64,000 nucleotides of DNA from Limnobacter sp. 130 (GTDB lineage Bacteria > Pseudomonadota > Gammaproteobacteria > Burkholderiales > Burkholderiaceae_B), in the NCBI RefSeq assembly GCF_902506325.1, contig NZ_LR732330.1:310001-374000 (forward strand). The letters are read 5' to 3'. Positions 45,525-55,824 of the stretch are shown here, piece by piece. Position numbers and translations under genes: made by a program. The notes beneath the pieces were generated by a model that worked only from the letters and a program-made list of their open reading frames with translations, was not told the origin of the DNA and ran no database searches. Within the stretch, counting starts at the first letter, position 1. Each line of letters begins with the position of its first letter.

Positions 45525-47705
45525 TTAGTTCAACGTGGCCAAAAGCGCCTTGGCCTTGCGAACCTGATCAGCATCGCCCTTTTTCACGATTTCGTTCAAC
45601 AACTCTTTGGCACCGTCTGCGTCACCAATTTCAACATAAGCGCCCGCCAAGTCCAACTTGGTGGCCACTTCCTGCCAGGTGGCATCGTCCACTTTGGGGT
45701 CTGGAACATCCACATCCAGATCAACCAGCGATTTATCAGCTGCCTCTTCAGGCACATCGTCAAGCGCAGCTGCGGTTGCGGAATCCGTGTTATCAGGGTC
45801 TCCCGGATCGTCCACCAAATCGTCAAAGGCTGCATCAATTTCACGCACACCCTCTTCCTGCGGCGTGGGTTGCTTGCGCAATTCGTCGAGTTCTTCCTGC
45901 GCAGCCAAAGTGCCCTTCTCGATTTCATCCAAATCGTCCAGAATCGAACCCGATTTGGCTTGAACCACATCTTCTTCCGGGAAATCCAGCGTGACTTCGC
46001 TGTCCAGCGATTCTTTGTGTTGCTGCGCCTCATCTGACGCTTCGTTCAACTCAGGAATATCTGCAGCAGCAGACTCAGCTGTCACCTCGCTGGAAGCAGC
46101 ACGCAGTTGTGTTGTTTCCTCTGTGTCAGCTTGCTTGAGTCGGTCATTGAGCACTTCATCCAGATCAAAGTCAGAATTCTCAGCCTGATTCAAACTGTTT
46201 TCACGTTCAGCCGCAATTCCTGCGCTGGCGGCCGCAATCGCTTCGTCAAACTCATTCACTTCGCTGAAAGAGGATTCATCCTCAGTATCCAGCTCCTCTT
46301 CCTGATTCTCGGCTTTGTTCTTGCGGGCACGGGCAATCAGCAGCAAAACAAGCAGTACCGCCAAACCACCTGCACCTGCCAAAATCCAGGGCAGCCAGTC
46401 AAAAGGCGTGTCTTCTACCGGGGGCTGCGCTACAGGCGCCTGCACGCCTTCCGTGGGCTCCGGGACCTGATCAGCAACAGGTGTGTCGTCAGTTGCCTCG
46501 GTGCCACCATCTCCCAGTGTTTCCGAAGGCACATCGACAGCAGCGGGTTCAGCGGCATCAAGCTGCCCGGCCTCATTCGCTGTTTCAGCTGGCACGGTGG
46601 GTTCAGCGCCCAAATCTTTCTGCATGTCGAGCAAACGTTGCAAGTCGCTTACGTTTTTCTCGAGCAGGGCAATTCGCTCGTTGGCCTCAGCAAGCGCTTT
46701 GTTTTTCGCCAACAACTCCTCAGCGTTGGTATCGGCGCTGCCTGCACCTTGAGCTGCACCGGGAGCAATCTGCAAACGATCCGCAGGAGCGGCTGCGCTG
46801 GCCTTGGGTGCCTGGTCTTGTGGAGTAATACTGCCTTGGCTACTTGTTGAGGCGGCTGCCGCCACCTGATTGTCAACAGTTAACAAGCCAATTTGACGGG
46901 CGTAGGCCGAGTAAACATTTCGGTCATCGTTTTGGGCCAAAACCAGCAATGCCTCGTTGGCATTGCGGGATCGCAGGGCTGCACGGTTGGGCACCTGAAT
47001 TTGTGCGCCTTCACGAATCAGGTGCACACTGTCATTGATAAATGAATCTTTGTTGGCCTCGTAAATTGCTGCCATGGCCTGATTCAGCGACACTCCGTCG
47101 CCCACAAGCTGCAAAGCAAGCCCGGACAAGGTGTCACCGCGCTGAACATTCAAGGTGCCTTCCGGCGCTGCCGGCGGCGTCACGGCCGGGGCCGGGGCTG
47201 GTGCAGAAACAGCGGGGGACTTGGGTGGCGCCGCCACTGGCGGAGGCGTCATGGGTGGGCGAATTTCAGGAAGACTCGTTGCGGGTTCAGCAGCCTGAGC
47301 CACGCCAACAGGCACGGTCAAAGTGTATTCACGGGCAACGCGACCGCCCGCCCAGGTCAATTCAACCAAGGTGTCGATAAACCCTGCCGGCAAGGGCTGG
47401 GCAGACGTAATCTTCACCGTGGCCGTACCGGGCTTTGGACCATCCTTCACGGCAAACTGAAGGTTCTTCAGGTTTGGATCCATCGTCAGGCGAGCCGCCT
47501 TGAATGCGTCGGCAGAAGCAAGCTTGGCCTGCAAGGAAGCGCGTTCCTCTGGCAACACCAAATCAACCTGGATTTCCGCCAAGAAAGGCTCACCAGCACC
47601 CGACAAAACCTCGAGCTTACCGAGCTGTGCCGCTTGCGCGAAGGAACTTGCCAACAAACCTGATGCAAAAACAAAGGGCAGAATCTTCTTTTTGGTATGC
47701 CTCAC
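45525..47705 (-). CDS. fimV: FimV/HubP family polar landmark protein
   Basis: A 726-residue inner-membrane protein: signal peptide (cleavage after FAQA), the FimV N-terminal domain (LGKLEVLSGAGEPFLAEI), a Pro/Ala linker, a LysM domain (VQRGDTLSGLALQLVGDG) for peptidoglycan, a coiled coil, one membrane helix (WLPWILAGAGGLAVLLVLLL), a long acidic cytoplasmic region and the C-terminal TPR-like FimV motif (DLAGAYVEIGDADGAKELL). Such proteins organise the cell pole and type IV pili or flagella. The GTG at 47705 has GGAG seven bases upstream; the longer frame would add 17 residues ahead of the signal peptide. Confidence 0.92.
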   Translation of the reverse strand: MRHTKKKILPFVFASGLLASSFAQAAQLGKLEVLSGAGEPFLAEIQVDLVLPEERASLQAKLASADAFKAARLTMDPNLKNLQFAVKDGPKPGTATVKITSAQPLPAGFIDTLVELTWAGGRVAREYTLTVPVGVAQAAEPATSLPEIRPPMTPPPVAAPPKSPAVSAPAPAPAVTPPAAPEGTLNVQRGDTLSGLALQLVGDGVSLNQAMAAIYEANKDSFINDSVHLIREGAQIQVPNRAALRSRNANEALLVLAQNDDRNVYSAYARQIGLLTVDNQVAAAASTSSQGSITPQDQAPKASAAAPADRLQIAPGAAQGAGSADTNAEELLAKNKALAEANERIALLEKNVSDLQRLLDMQKDLGAEPTVPAETANEAGQLDAAEPAAVDVPSETLGDGGTEATDDTPVADQVPEPTEGVQAPVAQPPVEDTPFDWLPWILAGAGGLAVLLVLLLIARARKNKAENQEEELDTEDESSFSEVNEFDEAIAAASAGIAAERENSLNQAENSDFDLDEVLNDRLKQADTEETTQLRAASSEVTAESAAADIPELNEASDEAQQHKESLDSEVTLDFPEEDVVQAKSGSILDDLDEIEKGTLAAQEELDELRKQPTPQEEGVREIDAAFDDLVDDPGDPDNTDSATAAALDDVPEEAADKSLVDLDVDVPDPKVDDATWQEVATKLDLAGAYVEIGDADGAKELLNEIVKKGDADQVRKAKALLATLN

Positions 47706-47768
47706 CCGTTTACTCCATGAATGTTCAAGCCACCTTCGGCAGCTTATTGTGATCAATATTGGTGCTGC

Positions 47769-48893
47769 TTAGCGTTCGATCAAAATGCGCAACATACGAC
47801 GCAATGGCTCGGCCGCACCCCACAACAACTGATCGCCCACCGTGAATGCGCTCAAATAACTACCACCCATGGCCATTTTTCTCAAACGCCCCACAGGCAC
47901 GTGCATGCGACCTGTTACCGCGGCTGGAGTCAAATCGCGCATGGAAGCATCGCGTTCATTGGGAATTACTTTAACCCAATCATTGGCCTTGGCAAGCATG
48001 TCATTGATCTCATTCAACGGAATGTCTTGCTTCAACTTGATCGTCAACGCCTGCGAGTGGCAACGCATGGCGCCCACACGCACGCACAGACCGTCTACAG
48101 GCACGCAACCGGGCGCGCCCATGGCAGGTTTGCCCAAAATTTTATTGGTCTCGGCGCCACCCTTCCATTCTTCTTTGGACTGGCCGTTGCCCAGGTCTTT
48201 GTCGATCCATGGAATCAGGCTTCCACCCAGTGGCACGCCAAAATTATCGCTGGGGTAGGCATCGGAATTGATGTGCTGAGCAACCTTGCGATCAATTTCC
48301 AGAATGGCAGACGCGGGGTCAGCCAAGAGGTCTTGGACCGAACCATGAATGCTGCCCATTTGCGAAATCAGTTCGCGCATGTTTTGTGCGCCAGCACCCG
48401 AAGCCGCCTGGTAAGTCATGGAAGTGACCCACTCGATCTTGTCATTCTGGAACAGGCCGCCCAAAGCCATCAGCATCAGTGACACGGTGCAGTTACCACC
48501 CACGTAATTCTTGACGCCTTTGGTCAGGCCGTCTTTAATCACGTTCATGTTCACGGGGTCAAGAATGATAATGGAGTCGTCTTTCATGCGCAGGCTGGAG
48601 GCCGCATCAATCCAGTAACCATTCCAACCCGCTTCGCGCAGCTTGGGGAACACCTCGTTGGTGTAATCACCACCCTGGCAAGTCAACACCACGTCCATTT
48701 GTTTCAGGGCGTCGATACTGTTTGCATCTTGCAAGGGGCCCGCATTGCCGGCGAAAGCCGGTGCCTTGCCACCCGCATTGGAAGTCGAGAAGAAAATCGG
48801 CTCGAAATGCGCGAAATCATTCTCTTCCTGCATGCGTTGCATGAGCACGGAACCCACCATGCCACGCCATCCGACCAAACCAACTTTCAACAT
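47769..48893 (-). CDS. asd: Aspartate-semialdehyde dehydrogenase
   Basis: A 374-residue enzyme that reduces aspartyl phosphate to aspartate semialdehyde. [15 protein letters not shown] is the NADP site, Cys135 in [10 protein letters not shown] is the catalytic Cys, and the late [11 protein letters not shown] contains the conserved His. The ATG at 48891-48893 has GGAG six to seven bases upstream; the longest frame starts 38 codons earlier within leuB and was rejected. It lies between leuB and fimV, an arrangement known from pseudomonads and Burkholderiales. Confidence 0.96.
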   Translation of the reverse strand: MLKVGLVGWRGMVGSVLMQRMQEENDFAHFEPIFFSTSNAGGKAPAFAGNAGPLQDANSIDALKQMDVVLTCQGGDYTNEVFPKLREAGWNGYWIDAASSLRMKDDSIIILDPVNMNVIKDGLTKGVKNYVGGNCTVSLMLMALGGLFQNDKIEWVTSMTYQAASGAGAQNMRELISQMGSIHGSVQDLLADPASAILEIDRKVAQHINSDAYPSDNFGVPLGGSLIPWIDKDLGNGQSKEEWKGGAETNKILGKPAMGAPGCVPVDGLCVRVGAMRCHSQALTIKLKQDIPLNEINDMLAKANDWVKVIPNERDASMRDLTPAAVTGRMHVPVGRLRKMAMGGSYLSAFTVGDQLLWGAAEPLRRMLRILIER

Positions 48894-48936
48894 AAAAAAC
48901 TCCAGTACTTTTAAATTCTTGAATTGCGATTTCGCT

Positions 48937-50031
48937 TTAGCGCTGTTTGGCCAGCGCAGCCACAATCGCATCGCCCATGCCCACAGTGCCGGTACGCACC
49001 TTCCCATCGCGCCAGATATCGCCGGTACGCGGCCCCGTGGCCAGCACGGTTTTCACCGCATTCTCAATACGGATTGCATAGTCCTCAAGACCAAAGGTGT
49101 AACGCAGCATCATGGCCGCTGAAAGCACCGTGGCCATGGGGTTGGCCAAATCCTTGCCCGCAATGTCGGGTGCTGAGCCATGAATTGGCTCGTAAAGACC
49201 AAAGTTCGATTCGTTCAGCGAGGCCGAGGGCAACATGCCAATAGAACCGGTCAACATGGACGCTTCATCTGACAAAATATCACCGAACAGATTACCGGTC
49301 ACGATCACGTCAAACTGCTTGGGGTTTTTCAGCAACTGCATGGCGGCATTGTCCACATACATGTGGCTCAGTTCGACATCGTTGTATTCCTTGCCCACTT
49401 CGGTCACGATATCGCGCCAGAACTGGGTTGTTTCCAGCACATTGGCCTTGTCGACAGAACACAGCTTGCCACCGCGCTTTTGCGCAGCCTGGAAGGCCAC
49501 ATGTGCAATTCTGCGAATCTCGGTTTCGGCGTAACGCATGGTGTCGAATGCCTCACGTTCGCCCTTGAATGGACCATCTTCGGCAATTCTGTTGCCACGC
49601 GGGGTGCCAAAGTAAATGTCGCCAGTCAATTCACGAACAATCAGAATATCCAGACCAGCCACCACTTCCGGGCGCAAGGTCGACGCATCGGCCAGCTCGT
49701 CGTACACCATGGCCGGGCGGAAATTGGCAAACAGGTTCAAAGCCTTGCGAATCCCCAGGATGGCCTGCTCGGGGCGCAGGTGGCGCGGCAGTGTATCCAG
49801 CGAAAAATCGCCAACGGCACCAAACAACACAGCGTCGGACGCCTTGGCCAAAGCCACAGTTTCCTCTGGTAGCGGCACACCTTTCTCGCGATAAGCCACA
49901 CCTCCGATCAAGGCATGCTCGAACTCGATGTTCAAACCGTCAGTTTTCAGTGCTTCAAGCACCTTAACGGCCTGCGCTGTAATCTCTTGGCCAATGCCGT
50001 CACCGGGCATTACGGCGATTTTCAATGTCAT
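48937..50031 (-). CDS. leuB: 3-isopropylmalate dehydrogenase
   Basis: A 364-residue NAD-dependent decarboxylating dehydrogenase of leucine synthesis. It starts [16 protein letters not shown], has the substrate-binding arginines in [14 protein letters not shown], the catalytic Tyr and Lys regions, and the NAD-binding [18 protein letters not shown]. The longest frame adds 15 residues and reaches into leuD; the ATG at 50029-50031 matches the family start. It follows leuD by 23 bases and precedes asd by 43. Confidence 0.96.
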   Translation of the reverse strand: MTLKIAVMPGDGIGQEITAQAVKVLEALKTDGLNIEFEHALIGGVAYREKGVPLPEETVALAKASDAVLFGAVGDFSLDTLPRHLRPEQAILGIRKALNLFANFRPAMVYDELADASTLRPEVVAGLDILIVRELTGDIYFGTPRGNRIAEDGPFKGEREAFDTMRYAETEIRRIAHVAFQAAQKRGGKLCSVDKANVLETTQFWRDIVTEVGKEYNDVELSHMYVDNAAMQLLKNPKQFDVIVTGNLFGDILSDEASMLTGSIGMLPSASLNESNFGLYEPIHGSAPDIAGKDLANPMATVLSAAMMLRYTFGLEDYAIRIENAVKTVLATGPRTGDIWRDGKVRTGTVGMGDAIVAALAKQR

Positions 50032-50054
50032 TCTGATTCTCTGCTTGTTTTTAT

Positions 50055-50696
50055 TTAGATAGTGTTTGCAAGCCAAGGCTGGTTTGCCAGGCGGTTTTTC
50101 TCGAACGCAACAATGTCGTCACGGTGCTGCAAAGTCAGGCCAATGTCATCGAAACCATTCACCAGGCAATGCTTGCGGAATGCATCCACGTTAAAACCAT
50201 AGCTTTTGCCAGCAATACTCACGGTTTGGTGCTCAAGGCTGACTGTGATTTCAATGCCAGGCTTTGAGTCAATTGCCGTCAAAATCTCTTTCACCTCTTG
50301 TTCTTTTAAAACAATGGGTAAGAAACCATTCTTAAAGCAATTGTTGAAGAAAATATCGGCAAAACTACTGGAAATAACAGCCTTGAAACCATATTGCTGA
50401 AGTGCCCAAGGCGCATGTTCGCGCGAGGAACCACAACCAAAGTTGGGGCCAGCCACCAACACGGTGCCACCTTGAAACTCGGGTTTATTCAACTCGAAAT
50501 CAGGATTCAGGGGGCGTGTGGTGCAATCCATGCCAGGCTCACCTTCGTCGAGATAACGCCAGCCATCAAACAAATGCTCCCCAAAACCTGTTCGCTTGAT
50601 GCTTTTCAAAAACTGTTTGGGGATGATGGCGTCGGTGTCCACATTGGCGCGGTTCAACGCAACGGCGATACCAGTGTGGGTTACAAATTTGTCCAT
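50055..50696 (-). CDS. leuD: 3-isopropylmalate dehydratase small subunit
   Basis: A 213-residue subunit of isopropylmalate isomerase, partner of Leu[25 protein letters not shown], then [18 protein letters not shown] and [15 protein letters not shown] are the family's conserved blocks. The entericidin gene lies between it and leuC with a 91-base gap that holds a stem (GCGCTGG / CCAGCGC at 50738-50764), which may set the ratio of the two subunits. Confidence 0.96.
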   Translation of the reverse strand: MDKFVTHTGIAVALNRANVDTDAIIPKQFLKSIKRTGFGEHLFDGWRYLDEGEPGMDCTTRPLNPDFELNKPEFQGGTVLVAGPNFGCGSSREHAPWALQQYGFKAVISSSFADIFFNNCFKNGFLPIVLKEQEVKEILTAIDSKPGIEITVSLEHQTVSIAGKSYGFNVDAFRKHCLVNGFDDIGLTLQHRDDIVAFEKNRLANQPWLANTI

Positions 50697-50787
50697 AATT
50701 AATCCGTGAATATTCCGGATTTACCGGAGTTCAAGCCGCGCTGGAAAAACAACATTGCCAGCGCCACTTCAGAATGCAAGTTAAAAA

Positions 50788-50925
50788 TTACTTCTTGTTT
50801 TCATCGGCAGTGCGCTCAATGGCTTCACCACCGGCTTTGATGTCTTTGCCCATGCCTTCAATGGTGTTACAGGCAGACAATGACAAAGCTGACAAAGCGA
50901 GCAAAAGTGCGGAAACGATTTTCAT
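50788..50925 (-). CDS. Entericidin A/B family lipoprotein
   Basis: A 45-residue lipoprotein found by direct reading. A short signal peptide ends at the lipobox LSLSAC, so Cys19 is the lipid-modified residue. The mature part NTIEGMGKDIKAGGEAIERT is the conserved entericidin core. In enteric bacteria entericidins are a small antidote/toxin lipoprotein pair linked to programmed lysis; in betaproteobacteria single copies are common and the role is unclear. AAAGGAG lies eight bases before the ATG. It sits between leuC (17 bases upstream) and leuD, a linkage I recall from other Burkholderiales. Confidence 0.9.
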   Translation of the reverse strand: MKIVSALLLALSALSLSACNTIEGMGKDIKAGGEAIERTADENKK

Positions 50926-50943
50926 ATCAAACACTCCTTTGTT

Positions 50944-52344
50944 TTAAAAAGTTCTGGAATCAGTGAAATGGCCTGCAATCGCCGCCGCGGCCGCCATGGC
51001 CGGGCTAACAAGGTGTGTACGGCCGCCCGCACCTTGACGTCCTTCAAAGTTCCGGTTGCTGGTAGATGCACAACGTTCACCACTGCCCAGGCGGTCGGCG
51101 TTCATGGCCAAACACATGGAACAACCAGGCTCACGCCATTCAAATCCGGCATCCAGGAAAATTTTGTCCAGACCTTCTTTCTCAGCCTGCGCCTTCACCA
51201 GGCCAGAGCCTGGCACCACCATGGCCAACTTGACTGACTCGGCTTTTTTCTTGCCCTTCACCACCGCTGCGGCGTCGCGCAAATCCTCGATGCGTGAATT
51301 CGTGCAAGAACCGATAAACACGGTGTCTACATTAATTTCTTCGATTTTCTGCAAGGGTTTCAGGCCCATATATTGCAAAGCACGCTCGTAGCCTTGGCGT
51401 TTTACGGGGTCTGACACCGCTGCGGGATCGGGGACCACACCGTGCACGTCCGTGACCATCTCTGGTGAAGTGCCCCAGCTGACTTGCGGCTGAATGTCTT
51501 CTGCGCGCAGTTCAACCACCTGGTCAAAATGTGCGCCATCATCCGTATGCAAGGTTTTCCAGTAAGCGACTGCTGGGTCCCACATTTCGCCTTTCGGGCT
51601 GAACGGACGCCCTTTCACGTATTCAATGGTTTTGTCATCCACAGCCACCATGCCGGAACGCGCCCCACCCTCGATGGCCATATTGCACATGGTCATGCGA
51701 CCTTCGACGGACAAGCCACGAATTGCCGAACCGGCGAATTCAATCGCGTAGCCGGTACCACCAGCCGTACCAATTTTTCCAATGATGGCCAAGATGACAT
51801 CTTTGGCAGACACGCCTTTGCCCAAGGTGCCCTCAACACGCACCAGCATGTTTTTGGCCTTCTTCATCAGCAAACACTGAGTGGCCATGACATGCTCAAC
51901 TTCTGAGGTACCAATGCCAAACGCCAGTGCACCGATGGCCCCGTGGGTACTGGTGTGCGAATCGCCACAAACCACGGTCATGCCAGGCAAGGTTGCGCCC
52001 TGCTCAGGTCCAATCACATGCACAATGCCTTGGCGCAGGTCTTTGATGTCAAAGTAGGTCAGGCCATGGGCTTTTGCATTTTTATCCAGGGTTTCAACCT
52101 GCAAACGCGAAGTGGGGTCGGCAATGCCCTTGGAGCGATCGGTAGTTGGTACGTTGTGATCCACCACCGCCAGGTTGGCACTGTTGCGCCACAAGTCGCG
52201 GCCAGCCAACTCCAGGCCTTCGAATGCCTGGGGACTGGTGACTTCATGCAGCAAATGGCGGTCAATGTAAATCAGTGAGGTACCGTCTTCTTCGGTACGC
52301 ACCACGTGACTTTCCCAGAGTTTGTCGTAAAGAGTTTTTGCCAT
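50944..52344 (-). CDS. leuC: 3-isopropylmalate dehydratase large subunit
   Basis: A 466-residue aconitase-family enzyme. The 4Fe-4S ligands are in [14 protein letters not shown] and [36 protein letters not shown] is also conserved. It converts 2-isopropylmalate to 3-isopropylmalate together with LeuD. The ATG at 52344 is preferred over a TTG two codons earlier. Upstream are an extended -10 promoter and a leader hairpin, so it is the likely first gene of the leuC-entericidin-leuD-leuB-asd run. Confidence 0.96.
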   Translation of the reverse strand: MAKTLYDKLWESHVVRTEEDGTSLIYIDRHLLHEVTSPQAFEGLELAGRDLWRNSANLAVVDHNVPTTDRSKGIADPTSRLQVETLDKNAKAHGLTYFDIKDLRQGIVHVIGPEQGATLPGMTVVCGDSHTSTHGAIGALAFGIGTSEVEHVMATQCLLMKKAKNMLVRVEGTLGKGVSAKDVILAIIGKIGTAGGTGYAIEFAGSAIRGLSVEGRMTMCNMAIEGGARSGMVAVDDKTIEYVKGRPFSPKGEMWDPAVAYWKTLHTDDGAHFDQVVELRAEDIQPQVSWGTSPEMVTDVHGVVPDPAAVSDPVKRQGYERALQYMGLKPLQKIEEINVDTVFIGSCTNSRIEDLRDAAAVVKGKKKAESVKLAMVVPGSGLVKAQAEKEGLDKIFLDAGFEWREPGCSMCLAMNADRLGSGERCASTSNRNFEGRQGAGGRTHLVSPAMAAAAAIAGHFTDSRTF

Positions 52345-52371
52345 TTTCAAGGACCTGCTTCGGGCTGAATC

Positions 52372-52393
52372 ATTCAGATTCGTCGATCTGAAT
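52372..52393 (-). other. Perfect hairpin in the leuC leader
   Basis: ATTCAGAT and ATCTGAAT form an eight-base-pair stem with a six-base loop about 30 bases before the leuC ATG. No U-tract follows, and no leader peptide rich in Leu codons was found, so classical attenuation is unlikely. It could be an operator or an RNA stability element. Confidence 0.35.
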
Positions 52394-52425
52394 TGACCAG
52401 CAAATTGCGTAAAAAATAACCCCTT

Positions 52426-52434
52426 ATTATGCCA
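52426..52434 (-). promoter_or_regulatory. Extended -10 promoter of leuC
   Basis: On the minus strand TGG-CATAAT matches the extended -10 pattern TGn-TATAAT in all but one base. No good -35 box is seen at 17 bases. The transcript would have a leader of about 75 bases that contains the hairpin at 52372-52393. Confidence 0.4.
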
Positions 52435-52490
52435 CAGCCAGCCTTGGGCTTACAGCGCAGCCGACAAGGCGGCACCTCAAATCAAGGCCT

Positions 52491-53324
52491 TTAACGCTTC
52501 TTGGCTTGCTCATACAAGGGTTGAACTCGGGCTGAGTAAACTTCGAGATCCTGAATTCGATTCTCAGGCGAAGGATGCGTAGACAACAACTCGGGAGGTG
52601 AACCACCACCAGCCCGGCTCATCTTTTGCCAAACACTGATCGCAGCACGGGGGTTATAACCCGCACGCGCCGCTAACTCCACGCCAATTCGATCCGACTC
52701 CACCTCATGAGAACGGCCATACGGCAGAGAAATAGCCACATTCGCTGCCATACCCGCCAAGTCTGATGCGCCGCGGGACAAACCCAAACCCGCAGAGATC
52801 AAATCAAGCCCCACCGATGTGGCCAACTGCTGCGAAATTCGCTCGCGACTGTGTTCCCGCAAAGCATGGGCAATTTCATGCCCCATGATGGCCGCGATTT
52901 CATCATCAGTCAGGGCGAGTTTTTCGATCAGGGCCGAATAAAACGCAATCTTTCCACCAGCCATACACCACGCATTGAGCTGGTCTGATTCGATCACATT
53001 GACTTCCCATTTCCACTGCGGCGCATCGGTTCGAAAGGCCGCTGTCTGGGGAATCAATCGATTGGCGATTGCCCGAATTCTGGCCACCTGCTTGGCGTCC
53101 TTATTCAATTTGCCTTCTTTCTGGGCTTTGGCGATCACATCGGCGTAGCCTTTGGCAGCAGCCGCATCGACTTCTGCCGAAGAAACCAGCACAAACTGGG
53201 AGCGATCAACCCCGACCGCCCCACCTGAGGTGGTTTGAGTAGTTAAACACGCAGTCAACACACCAGTTGAAAACGCAAGGCTTAGTGCCAGGGCTGTGCG
53301 TCGCTTGAGTCCAGAAAATACCAT
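52491..53324 (-). CDS. M48 family zinc metallopeptidase lipoprotein
   Basis: A 277-residue envelope protease. The signal peptide ends in the lipobox LTAC (Cys26), so it is probably lipid-anchored. The zinc motif is GHEIAHALREHS (His149, Glu150, His153) and the third ligand lies in SHEVESDRIG. The C-terminus carries the conserved HPSPENRI. It resembles the LoiP/YcaL group that degrades misassembled outer-membrane proteins such as BamA; the target here is inferred. It is followed on the minus strand by the leuC region and has its own transcription direction with the MFS gene upstream. Confidence 0.92.
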   Translation of the reverse strand: MVFSGLKRRTALALSLAFSTGVLTACLTTQTTSGGAVGVDRSQFVLVSSAEVDAAAAKGYADVIAKAQKEGKLNKDAKQVARIRAIANRLIPQTAAFRTDAPQWKWEVNVIESDQLNAWCMAGGKIAFYSALIEKLALTDDEIAAIMGHEIAHALREHSRERISQQLATSVGLDLISAGLGLSRGASDLAGMAANVAISLPYGRSHEVESDRIGVELAARAGYNPRAAISVWQKMSRAGGGSPPELLSTHPSPENRIQDLEVYSARVQPLYEQAKKR

Positions 53325-53414
53325 TATTTTTCACCTGTAATTTTCAGTAAAACCGTTTCTTAAAAACGGCACACAATGCTGCAAAGTTGACATCAACTAC
53401 CGACATGAGACAGT

Positions 53415-54596
53415 TTATCGCGACAAAAGTGCCGAAGGTGCCAGCTTGCTGGCAATCGTAAAACGCCACCCCAAAAGCAAAGCGATCAATCCGCTTAACG
53501 ACGCCATCGCAAAAGCGCTGGAGGGCCCGCCCAGTTCCCAGGCAAAACGGCCCAGAAACGTACCCGCTGATCCACCAAGCCCATAGGCAATGGTGGCATA
53601 CATTGCCTGGCCACGAACCACCAGTTTTACCGGCAAATTCTCGCGCAACCAGGAAATGGTGGCGGTGTGGTGCGCCGCAAATGTTAAAGCGTGCAAACCT
53701 TGGGCGGACAACATGATCCAACCGTATTCGGGAAATGCCGCGGTGAGTGCAAAACGGAATGCACAAGCTGCAAAACTGACGCAAAGCCAGGTGTTGAGAG
53801 AGAAACGTTTAAAAAATCGTGTTTGAAGGGCAAAAAACACCACCTCACACATCACGCCAAAAGCCCACAAGCCGCCAATGCTCATTTCTGAATAATTGAA
53901 TTCAAGCAAATAAAGCGAAAAGAAGGCGTAAAAAACCCCGTGGGCAAAAATCATGAAGAACGCAGCCAGCCAGAACAGCGGCATTGGACCGGGCAATAAA
54001 AGGCGTTTGAATCCGCTGCCTGTGAAGGCAATTGAGCTTTCAGTTGCGGGCACGCGGGCGGAATCCGGCGCAAACTTCAGCGCAGCAACAAACCCGAGCA
54101 ACAACATGGCACAGGCCCACACCGGATAAGAAGCAAAACCGAAACGATCGGCCACTGCGCCAAAAACCAATACAGCTGCCACAAAGCCCAAGGAACCATA
54201 CAAACGCACCTGGCCGTACCGGCCCGTACAGCCGGCACAACGCTCCATGGCGTAGGAGTCGGACATGGGAACCAACCCCGAAATGCTCAAATTCAACAGA
54301 AGGATCAGCACGATCAGATACGAGGGCGTTTGCTGATACCAAAATGCCAGGGCTGCAAAGCAAAAGCCCGCAAAAGTACCCAGCCGAATCCAGCGAACCC
54401 TGTTACCGGTGTGATCCGCGATCCAGCCCCACGCAAAGGGCCCTACGATTCGCATCAGTTGCATCATGCCCAAGGACAGGGCAATCACATCCAGGCTGTG
54501 GCCAATGGACTTTAAGTACGGCCCCAGGAACGGCGAATACAGGCCAACAAATGCGAAATACGCTGCGTAAAAAAGCGCTAACCAGCCCAGTTGCAA
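53415..54596 (-). CDS. MFS transporter, 3-phenylpropionate transporter (HcaT)-like
   Basis: A 393-residue membrane protein with about 12 hydrophobic segments and the start WLALFYAAYFAFVGLYSPFLGPYLKSIG, which resembles the HcaT/MFS_1-like group; the loop WIADHTGNRVRWIRLG is the typical loop 2-3 motif. The substrate is unknown. The only usable start in the open frame is TTG at 54596 with AGG close by. The gene begins 27 bases after the aroC stop on the same strand, so it may be cotranscribed with aroC. Confidence 0.82.
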   Translation of the reverse strand: MQLGWLALFYAAYFAFVGLYSPFLGPYLKSIGHSLDVIALSLGMMQLMRIVGPFAWGWIADHTGNRVRWIRLGTFAGFCFAALAFWYQQTPSYLIVLILLLNLSISGLVPMSDSYAMERCAGCTGRYGQVRLYGSLGFVAAVLVFGAVADRFGFASYPVWACAMLLLGFVAALKFAPDSARVPATESSIAFTGSGFKRLLLPGPMPLFWLAAFFMIFAHGVFYAFFSLYLLEFNYSEMSIGGLWAFGVMCEVVFFALQTRFFKRFSLNTWLCVSFAACAFRFALTAAFPEYGWIMLSAQGLHALTFAAHHTATISWLRENLPVKLVVRGQAMYATIAYGLGGSAGTFLGRFAWELGGPSSAFAMASLSGLIALLLGWRFTIASKLAPSALLSR

Positions 54597-54623
54597 ATGC
54601 CTGCCCGTTTCGAGATTGACGAT

Positions 54624-55730
54624 TTAATAGTTTGAAATACCTGGTGGAATCTGTGGCGTATCCACCTGCACATCCGCACACTGCGCACGGTGCATCAGCA
54701 AATGATCCATGATGACCAATGCCAGCATGGCTTCAGCAATCGGAGTTGCGCGAATTCCAACGCAGGGGTCATGACGACCGTAAGTTTCGACTTCGATCGG
54801 ATTGCCTGATTTGTCTATCGACTTTCTCGGCAGTCGAATGCTCGATGTTGGCTTGATTGCCATTCGAACTTCAATATCTTGCCCGGTGGAAATGCCGCCC
54901 AGAACACCGCCCGCATGGTTGGAGCCAAAACCCTCGGGGGTCATTTCATCGCCATGCACCGAGCCTTTTTGTGAAATACAGGCAAAACCAGCACCAATCT
55001 CAACGCCCTTCACGGCATTGATACTCATCATGGCATGGGCAATGTCGGCATCCAGCTTGTCATACAAAGGAGAACCCAAACCCACGGGTACGCCGGTGGC
55101 TTGTACACGCAGCCCTGCACCACACGAATCGCCCGACTTTCTCAAGGCATCCATGTAAGCCTCAAGCTCGGCAATTTTTCCATTGTTTGGCGCAAAGAAC
55201 GGGTTGGTGTGCACATCGTCCCAAGTGGAAAATGGAATGTCCACCTCACCAATTTGAGTCATGCAACCGCGAATCTCGATACCCAGCTTACTGGCCAACC
55301 ATTTTTTTGCGATGGCACCCGCAGCCACCATGGGCGCGGTCATGCGGGCAGAGGAGCGACCGCCTCCGCGAAAATCGCGAATGCCGTATTTGTGCCAGTA
55401 GGTGTAATCAGCATGGCCTGGGCGAAAGGTGTCCATGATGTTGCCGTAGTCTTTGCTGCGTTGGTCCTGATTGCGAATCAGCAAGCCAATTGGTGCGCCC
55501 GTGGTAAGGCCTTCAAACACACCGGACAAAATTTCGACTTGGTCAGCTTCCTGGCGTTGCGTCACATGGCGGGAAGTCCCCGGCTTGCGCCGATCCAGGT
55601 CGGCCTGCAGATCTGCTTCGGTCAGTGGCAAACCGGGTGGGCAGCCGTCAACCACGCAACCAATGGCAGGCCCATGGCTTTCTCCAAAATTACTGACCAC
55701 AAAAAGGCGACCCAAGCTGCTTCCAGACAT
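54624..55730 (-). CDS. aroC: Chorismate synthase
   Basis: A 368-residue FMN-dependent enzyme that makes chorismate, the last step of the shikimate pathway. The three family signatures are visible: [16 protein letters not shown], the [11 protein letters not shown] segment and the C-terminal [17 protein letters not shown]. The length is normal and ATG is the start. It probably has its own promoter in the 94-base gap to the renalase-like gene. Confidence 0.96.
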   Translation of the reverse strand: MSGSSLGRLFVVSNFGESHGPAIGCVVDGCPPGLPLTEADLQADLDRRKPGTSRHVTQRQEADQVEILSGVFEGLTTGAPIGLLIRNQDQRSKDYGNIMDTFRPGHADYTYWHKYGIRDFRGGGRSSARMTAPMVAAGAIAKKWLASKLGIEIRGCMTQIGEVDIPFSTWDDVHTNPFFAPNNGKIAELEAYMDALRKSGDSCGAGLRVQATGVPVGLGSPLYDKLDADIAHAMMSINAVKGVEIGAGFACISQKGSVHGDEMTPEGFGSNHAGGVLGGISTGQDIEVRMAIKPTSSIRLPRKSIDKSGNPIEVETYGRHDPCVGIRATPIAEAMLALVIMDHLLMHRAQCADVQVDTPQIPPGISNY

Positions 55731-55824
55731 GCGCGTTTACTCGAATAGGCAAAACGTTATTTTATCGGATTATCCCGCACCTGAACGGCGCGGGCGTTGA
55801 GCTTGCTCAATTGCAACCAAGTTG

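Noticed and set aside
46107-48482. Long plus-strand frames of about 250 codons
   Set aside because: Antisense to fimV and asd, both well supported by motifs and gene order.
52345-52490. Leucine attenuator with leader peptide
   Set aside because: No short frame with consecutive Leu codons and no terminator hairpin with a T-run was found.
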